A DNA stretch of 35,510 nucleotides, from NCBI GenBank assembly GCA_018242645.1, contig JAFEBN010000232.1, positions 1 to 35,510 of the forward strand, written 5' to 3'. Shown here piece by piece: positions 31,147 through 35,510 of this stretch. The translations under genes and the position numbers were made by a program. The notes below the pieces were generated by a model that saw only the letters and a list, made by a program, of their open reading frames with translations, ran no database searches and was not told the DNA's origin. Each line of letters starts with the position of its first letter. The stretch's first letter is position 1. The stretch is from Planctomycetota bacterium. Its GTDB lineage: Bacteria; Planctomycetota; Phycisphaerae; Phycisphaerales; UBA1924.

Positions 31147-32532
31147 TTACCCCGCCTTGCGCTGCGTGGCGGTCTCGGCGCCAGCCTTCTTCGCGTGGCG
31201 CTTGCCGACGCCGAGCGAGATCAGCTCCACGCCCTCGGCGACCGTGCGCGGATTGATCATCCGCCACGGGTCGATCACTGTGTCGCCGGGCTGGAACTTG
31301 AAGTCCTTGTACTGCTTCCAGTTGGTGGAGATGAAGTAGAGCGCCGGCTCGGTCGGCAATTCCGCGTCCGGGCGGATGGCGGGATCGTGCAGCACGGGGA
31401 ACACGCCGCGCTGGCGCAGGATGTTGGCGAGGAGGATTGCGGGCGAACCCTGGGTCTGATTCGTGTTGGGCTTGAACGCCATGCCGAGGAGCACGACCGG
31501 GCGGCCGGCGCGACGCTCCATGACCTGATCGGCCAGCCACGACGTCTGCGAATCGCGCCCGTGATTGATCACGTCGAAGATGTTGAACTTGAGACCGACC
31601 TCGCGGGCGGTGAAGGACATCGCCATCTGGTCGCGGCCGTGGCACGGGCCGCCGTCGGCCATGCCGCCGTCCATGTACTTGGGGCTGACGAGGCGATCGG
31701 TCGCGAGCTTGAGGGTTGCGTTGACCACGTCGCAGTCCGCGTCGGGGAGGCGGTGGCAGACTTCCATGACGGTGTTGGCGAAGAGAACCTTCAGCCCGAG
31801 GTAGGTGTTGTAGCAGAGCTTGACGCACTCGGCCTCGGTCCAGGTCATGGGCCGGATCGGCGAGTTGTGGAGCGTGGCGTAGAGCTCGCGGGCCACCGAC
31901 TCGCCCTTGCCGCCGTCGGCGGGTGTCGTGGCGTTGATCGCCATGTCCTTGCGGGGCGGCGGGCAGCCCAGGAGGACAAATTCCGGATTCAGGAAGTCGC
32001 GCACGACGGTCGACTGCCCGATGAAGAACGGGTTGTAGACCATCGTCCAGCCGTCGCCGATCTTCGATTCGGCGCCGCGTTCGGTGGCGGGGCCGAGGAT
32101 CTTGTTCATGGTGCCGGGGGTGACGGTCGAGATGACCAGGATGGTGCGGTAGCGGCCGTCGGACTTGTGTGCCTTGATCGCGCGGCCGACTTCCTCGAGC
32201 GAGCTCTCGATGATCGAGTTATCGAAGTCGCGGGGCACGCCGTCGTAGGGGAGCGAGCCGTCGTGGCTGGGGGCGTGGGGCGTGGGAACGGCGACGTAGA
32301 TCGCGTCCGATTGACCCACGGCGTCGTTCACCGTTGCGCAGTAGTGCATCAGGTGCTTGCAGGAGGCATACTGCTCTTCAAGACCGGGTTCAAAGGGCGT
32401 GACCTGCCCCCGCTTGTACCCCTCGATCAGTTCGCGGCTGGTGTCATAGCAGAACACCTCGTGGCCCTTCATGGCCAGGGCGACTGCACAGGGGAAACCG
32501 AGCTTGCCGACGCCGATGAACGCAATTTTCAT
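31147..32532 (-). CDS. UDP-glucose/GDP-mannose dehydrogenase family protein
   Basis: A 461-residue nucleotide-sugar dehydrogenase. The N-terminal NAD fold begins KIAFIGVGKLGFPCAVALA, and the linker holds AVPTPHAPSHDG. The middle domain has ECVKLCYNTYLGLKVLFANTV, and the active site has Cys297 in GGPCHGRD, where UDP-glucose dehydrogenases normally read GGXCXPKD. LLGMAFKPNTNQTQGSPA marks the C-terminal domain. It should oxidise a nucleotide sugar at C6 to a uronic acid for polysaccharide synthesis. Deviations at the active-site loop suggest a substrate other than UDP-glucose or an uncharacterised subgroup. ATG 32532 starts directly at the NAD strand. It is the last gene of a minus-strand sugar cluster. 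Confidence 0.87.
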   Translation of the reverse strand: MKIAFIGVGKLGFPCAVALAMKGHEVFCYDTSRELIEGYKRGQVTPFEPGLEEQYASCKHLMHYCATVNDAVGQSDAIYVAVPTPHAPSHDGSLPYDGVPRDFDNSIIESSLEEVGRAIKAHKSDGRYRTILVISTVTPGTMNKILGPATERGAESKIGDGWTMVYNPFFIGQSTVVRDFLNPEFVLLGCPPPRKDMAINATTPADGGKGESVARELYATLHNSPIRPMTWTEAECVKLCYNTYLGLKVLFANTVMEVCHRLPDADCDVVNATLKLATDRLVSPKYMDGGMADGGPCHGRDQMAMSFTAREVGLKFNIFDVINHGRDSQTSWLADQVMERRAGRPVVLLGMAFKPNTNQTQGSPAILLANILRQRGVFPVLHDPAIRPDAELPTEPALYFISTNWKQYKDFKFQPGDTVIDPWRMINPRTVAEGVELISLGVGKRHAKKAGAETATQRKAG

Positions 32533-32638
32533 AAATGCTTGTCTCTTCACGGCTTGCGCCCGCCCAGACGACCAACACCTCGTCCGACTCAGCGGCTTCA
32601 ACAACTATCGGTCCTTTGGGGCCCCGGGTTGAGGCGGT

Positions 32639-33928
32639 TCATGCCGCGATCGTGCCCGTCCGGGCGAGTGCTTCGGGGGTGAGGACCCTGGCCGTGGACT
32701 TTGCCAGCCGCTGCATGATGTCACCCCGTTCATCGGGCGTGACCAGCACCACATCCCGCGAGCCAAGGTCTGAAATCGCAAGCACCCGGCGGCCGGGGGC
32801 CGCACCGGGGCGATCATCGATCACCGAGAACGCGATGCGGTGGCGATCGAGCATTCGCGCCGCCTCCTGTCCGTTTCGTCCGAACCCAAACAGCACGAGG
32901 TGCTCCGAGGACGCGAGCCGGCGCGCGATGCTGAGCGCGAGTTCCCCCCAGTCGATCACCGCCGCGAGGGAGCGAACTTGTTCGCGTGTCGCCTGGTCCA
33001 CGCCCACCAGCTCGAGCAGCTGGAGCGAACCGTCGAGCGGATCATGATCGTGGAGCGAAACGCGTCCGCTCACGCGCGCACGGCGCAGCGACCAGCGGAG
33101 GGATCCCGCCAGCGTGGCGGCCTCGCCGGGCCGCAAGCCGCCGAGTTCGCCCAGCATGCGCCTGCAGAGCGTCAATCGTCCGGAGAGCGCCGCTCGAGCC
33201 AGCATCCGGACGGTCCAGGCGCGCACGGTGGCGTCGTCGGCGCACCAGCGGCCGATGAGTTCCTTGCCGGCGGCCCACAGGGGCTCCACACCGTCCGAGC
33301 GCGTTTCGGGGCGCGTGCGGTACCGGTACAGTGCGGCCGGAATCGCTTCCGCCCCGCGTGCGCCCGCGGCGGCGCATCGCAAGAAGAACTCCCAGTCTTC
33401 GGCGTGCGTCCCTTCGGGGAACGCCCCGCCGTGCATCCGGTCGAGCTCTTGCAGAAACCCGCTCCGGAATACGACGCCTCCGACCGCCAGTTGGTTAAAG
33501 CGGAGCAGCGATTCCCTGGTGCAGTCGGCCAGCGTGGGCAGATGCATCCACCCCGTGCTTTCGAGCAGGGGCGTGCAGTACGCGAGCCCGCAAAGCACGA
33601 AGTCCATCGGGCCGATCGATGCGAGCGTGCGCTGCGCAAAGTCGGGGGTCAGCGCATCGTCGGCATCGAGAAAGCACACGTGCCCGCTCTCGGCCAGCCG
33701 CAGGCCGGTGTTGCGAGCCGCGCCCACGCCCCGATTGGGCGTGCGGACCACCCGGACCCGCGTATCGCGCACCGCCGAAGCGAGAGCGAACGTGTCGTCG
33801 GTGCTGCCGTCGTCGACCACGACGACATCGATGCCCGGCACCGGCATCTTCAGCGCGCTGTCGATCGCCTCCGTGATGGTGTCGGATGCGTTGAACGCGG
33901 GGATGACGATCGTGAGTGAAGAGGTCAT
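32639..33928 (-). CDS. Family 2 glycosyltransferase fused to a Rossmann-like domain
   Basis: A 429-residue protein of two parts. Residues 1 to about 230 are a GT-A glycosyltransferase: LTIVIPAFNASDTITEAIDS, VVVDDGSTDDT, NRGVGAARNTGL, the metal-binding DADD in CFLDADDALTP, and the acceptor-loop EDWEF. After a helical linker, residues about 335-415 form a separate alpha/beta unit: HLVLFGFGRNGQEAARML, a Gly-rich nucleotide-binding turn, then FSVIDDRPG and ISDLGSRDVVLVTP. GT2 enzymes usually lack such a tail. Similar tails occur on sugar-modifying proteins, where they bind NAD or SAM-like cofactors. The role here is unknown. ATG 33928 directly abuts the upstream TGA (TGAATG), so translation is coupled. 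No membrane segment; cytoplasmic. Confidence 0.87.
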   Translation of the reverse strand: MTSSLTIVIPAFNASDTITEAIDSALKMPVPGIDVVVVDDGSTDDTFALASAVRDTRVRVVRTPNRGVGAARNTGLRLAESGHVCFLDADDALTPDFAQRTLASIGPMDFVLCGLAYCTPLLESTGWMHLPTLADCTRESLLRFNQLAVGGVVFRSGFLQELDRMHGGAFPEGTHAEDWEFFLRCAAAGARGAEAIPAALYRYRTRPETRSDGVEPLWAAGKELIGRWCADDATVRAWTVRMLARAALSGRLTLCRRMLGELGGLRPGEAATLAGSLRWSLRRARVSGRVSLHDHDPLDGSLQLLELVGVDQATREQVRSLAAVIDWGELALSIARRLASSEHLVLFGFGRNGQEAARMLDRHRIAFSVIDDRPGAAPGRRVLAISDLGSRDVVLVTPDERGDIMQRLAKSTARVLTPEALARTGTIAA

Positions 33929-35510
33929 TCAAGGATTCCGGGCGACGATCGGGGAACTCGCGAGGCTTTCCCGCACCAGTGAGAGAATCGTGTCCGCGGC
34001 CGCCCGATAGGTGTGATGCGCCAGAACGCGGCGCCGGGCGATGGAATTACGGAGCGAGCGAAGCTCGGGGTCCGCGTTCAGCGACCGGACCCTTTCTTCC
34101 AGCGTCGCCTGATCGTGAAAGAACAGTTCCGGCTGTTGGCCGACCATCTCAAAGGCGAACGGGTGCCCCAGCGGGGCGGGCGCTCCGCGATCCTTCAGCA
34201 GGTGAGGATGGAATGCGGCGCCCCAGCGTGCCCCCCGGAGTTCGCCGGGCGGGTAACCCTCGCAATGGCCCGCGTCGTCGGGCGCGACCGCATCGTCGAA
34301 GCAGCCCATGCTCTGGAAGACCGACGCGAAACGCATGAGCGACGGCGCATCGGTCCAGGGTGAGCGCCGCACGTCTTCGTGATGGCGCTGGTCGCGAAAC
34401 GCGGCGCCCTCGTGCCACGCCCGCCGGAAGAGCCAAGTCTCGATCATGCTGCGCTCGATCCAGTGCACGCGGCAGAGTGGAACGCCCCCCGACAGCACGC
34501 ACTCGCACAAACGCGGATGCGCCAGCATGTGGTAGGTCACCTGCAGGTGACAACCCGCAAGCTGGTAACTGAGCGCCAGTTCCCCGTCGTGCTCCAGCCG
34601 CCCGCGCGCAAACCGCGACAGCGTGGGATGGTTCTCCCACCCTTTGCCGTACAGATGGAACCGCCATCCCTGGCGATCCGCGACCGCGCCCGCCCACGCC
34701 AGCGTCTGGTGACGCATCAGCCGGTCGGCGAGCGGGTCGCCGTACCCGGTGACCAAGAGGTCCACCACGCGATCGTCCGGCTGGGCGCCGAGCGCCTCGC
34801 GCAGCACATCTCCGATTACCCGTTTCATGCTGGGGAAGGGGAGCGTGGACAGCGGCCGCTGCACGTGACGCTCGATCGCCTCGCGCAGCAGAGGCATGGC
34901 CCGCAGCAGCGATCCGTCCACCGAAGAATTCGAGCGCAGCTCGCCAACCAGGCGCTCGTGCTGCGCATCGGGCGTTTCGCTCTGATGGCTGACATACGCG
35001 ATGTCGCACGCGAAGCGTTCAACTTCGCTCGGCGACGCGGCACGGGGCGCAAACTTGTGCTCGCTCGCCGGAACCGGCAGATTGCGGCTCGACCGCACCG
35101 GGTAGGCGTACTTTGTGTGCAGTTCCGCGACCAGGTGCCCGACCGTGAAATCCAGCACGCCCAGCGAGCGACCGAGGCGCTCGTCGAACAGGTGGGGCAT
35201 CTGATCCTGGATCCAGCACACCCAGGGCAGATTGCGCGGCAGGAAATCCCCGATCGACACGCGGGGGTAATTGATGCAGATGACCAGGTCCGGTTCTAGC
35301 GACAGGATCGCGTCGAGATACGCGCCGCTCGCCAGGCACGAGGAGCCGTCGGGCTCGATCAGCACCTCCGCCCGGTGACCCAGGGCCTCGAGGCCGCGCG
35401 CAATATCCCGGCTCGAGTGCTGCACGAAGGTCGAATAGCGGCTGGTGGGGATCAGCACCCGCAGCGGACGCGAGCTATCCGCAAATCGCTCGCGCCACCA
35501 CGCGGCATCG
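33929..35510 (-). CDS. CgeB-like glycosyltransferase, 5' end outside window
   Basis: At least 527 residues are visible. The frame is open to the right edge (reading RPLRVLIPTSRYSTF across the GTG at 35458), so the true start is outside and the GTG is internal. The protein has two Rossmann-like halves, as in GT-B enzymes of the CgeB / spore-maturation type: an N-terminal segment with ARGLEALGHRAEVLIEPDG and DLVICINYPR, and a C-terminal half with WRFHLYGKGWENHP, YQLAGCHLQVTYHM, RLCECVLSGGVPLC and the closing ARRRVLAHHTYRAAADTIL. Its donor and acceptor cannot be predicted. The stop adjoins the next gene's start. Together with the GT2 and dehydrogenase genes it points to a surface polysaccharide or glycoprotein locus. 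Confidence 0.8.
   Translation of the reverse strand, partial: DAAWWRERFADSSRPLRVLIPTSRYSTFVQHSSRDIARGLEALGHRAEVLIEPDGSSCLASGAYLDAILSLEPDLVICINYPRVSIGDFLPRNLPWVCWIQDQMPHLFDERLGRSLGVLDFTVGHLVAELHTKYAYPVRSSRNLPVPASEHKFAPRAASPSEVERFACDIAYVSHQSETPDAQHERLVGELRSNSSVDGSLLRAMPLLREAIERHVQRPLSTLPFPSMKRVIGDVLREALGAQPDDRVVDLLVTGYGDPLADRLMRHQTLAWAGAVADRQGWRFHLYGKGWENHPTLSRFARGRLEHDGELALSYQLAGCHLQVTYHMLAHPRLCECVLSGGVPLCRVHWIERSMIETWLFRRAWHEGAAFRDQRHHEDVRRSPWTDAPSLMRFASVFQSMGCFDDAVAPDDAGHCEGYPPGELRGARWGAAFHPHLLKDRGAPAPLGHPFAFEMVGQQPELFFHDQATLEERVRSLNADPELRSLRNSIARRRVLAHHTYRAAADTILSLVRESLASSPIVARNP

Noticed and set aside
31195..32682. 495-residue plus-strand frame opposite the nucleotide-sugar dehydrogenase
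   Set aside because: The minus strand holds a clear NAD-binding enzyme; the plus-strand product has no domain.
35458..35460. GTG as the start of the CgeB-like glycosyltransferase
   Set aside because: The frame stays open to the window edge and the preceding residues (SSRPLR) lead smoothly into the first strand, so the codon is probably an internal valine.

Overview
The window is a GC-rich, gene-dense chromosomal segment with no insertion sequence, prophage or CRISPR array that I can see. It most probably comes from a planctomycete, and within that phylum from the Phycisphaerae. The grounds are five proteins ending in a two-repeat dockerin with a terminal Cys-Pro or Cys-Asn, an EF-Tu with an altered switch I region of the kind I recall from planctomycetes, a kinase-TPR receptor, and many genes without a clear Shine-Dalgarno sequence. 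The species cannot be named from the sequence alone.

Layout: (1) 1-1459, minus strand: the partial end of a small membrane protein and a sugar-nucleotide epimerase. (2) 1591-6901, plus: four genes (aldehyde dehydrogenase, CrtI/CrtN/CrtP-family oxidoreductase, HX4D acyltransferase, CrtQ-like glycosyltransferase) that together look like the late steps of a staphyloxanthin-type C30 carotenoid pathway. (3) 6999-11908: a secreted di-heme peroxidase fused to a dockerin, a DUF4239-like membrane protein, a secreted dockerin protein, a small beta-carbonic-anhydrase-like protein on the minus strand, and an Ig-dockerin gene with no signal peptide. (4) 12024-14992, plus: a near-consensus promoter, tRNA-Thr(GGU), tuf, rpmG, tRNA-Trp(CCA), secE and a strong terminator. 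The tRNA-Trp ends two bases before the secE start codon. (5) 15007-18414: a divergent pair, pgeF/yfiH and a Ser/Thr kinase with TPR-like repeats, separated by a very G-rich tract. (6) 18419-21862, minus: two paralogous secreted dockerin proteins and threonine dehydrogenase. (7) 22148-31047, plus: a type II secretion operon (GspF, G, I-like, J-like, K-like, C-like, L-like, M-like) with several stop/start overlaps, closed by a TPR lipoprotein and a bidirectional terminator. (8) 31147-35510, minus: a polysaccharide or glycoconjugate cluster with a UDP-sugar dehydrogenase, a GT2 enzyme fused to a Rossmann-like domain, and a CgeB-like glycosyltransferase that runs off the window.

How the genes may work together: the carotenoid block would make a glycosylated, acylated membrane pigment. 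The dockerin proteins are exported and could be substrates of the type II machinery encoded nearby, but this is inference from proximity. The tuf-secE block is housekeeping translation and export. The features most worth checking are the tRNA-Trp/secE junction, the Cys-Pro dockerin tail shared by five otherwise unrelated proteins, the G-rich kinase leader, the GT2-Rossmann fusion and a threonine dehydrogenase that has lost all four structural-zinc cysteines.
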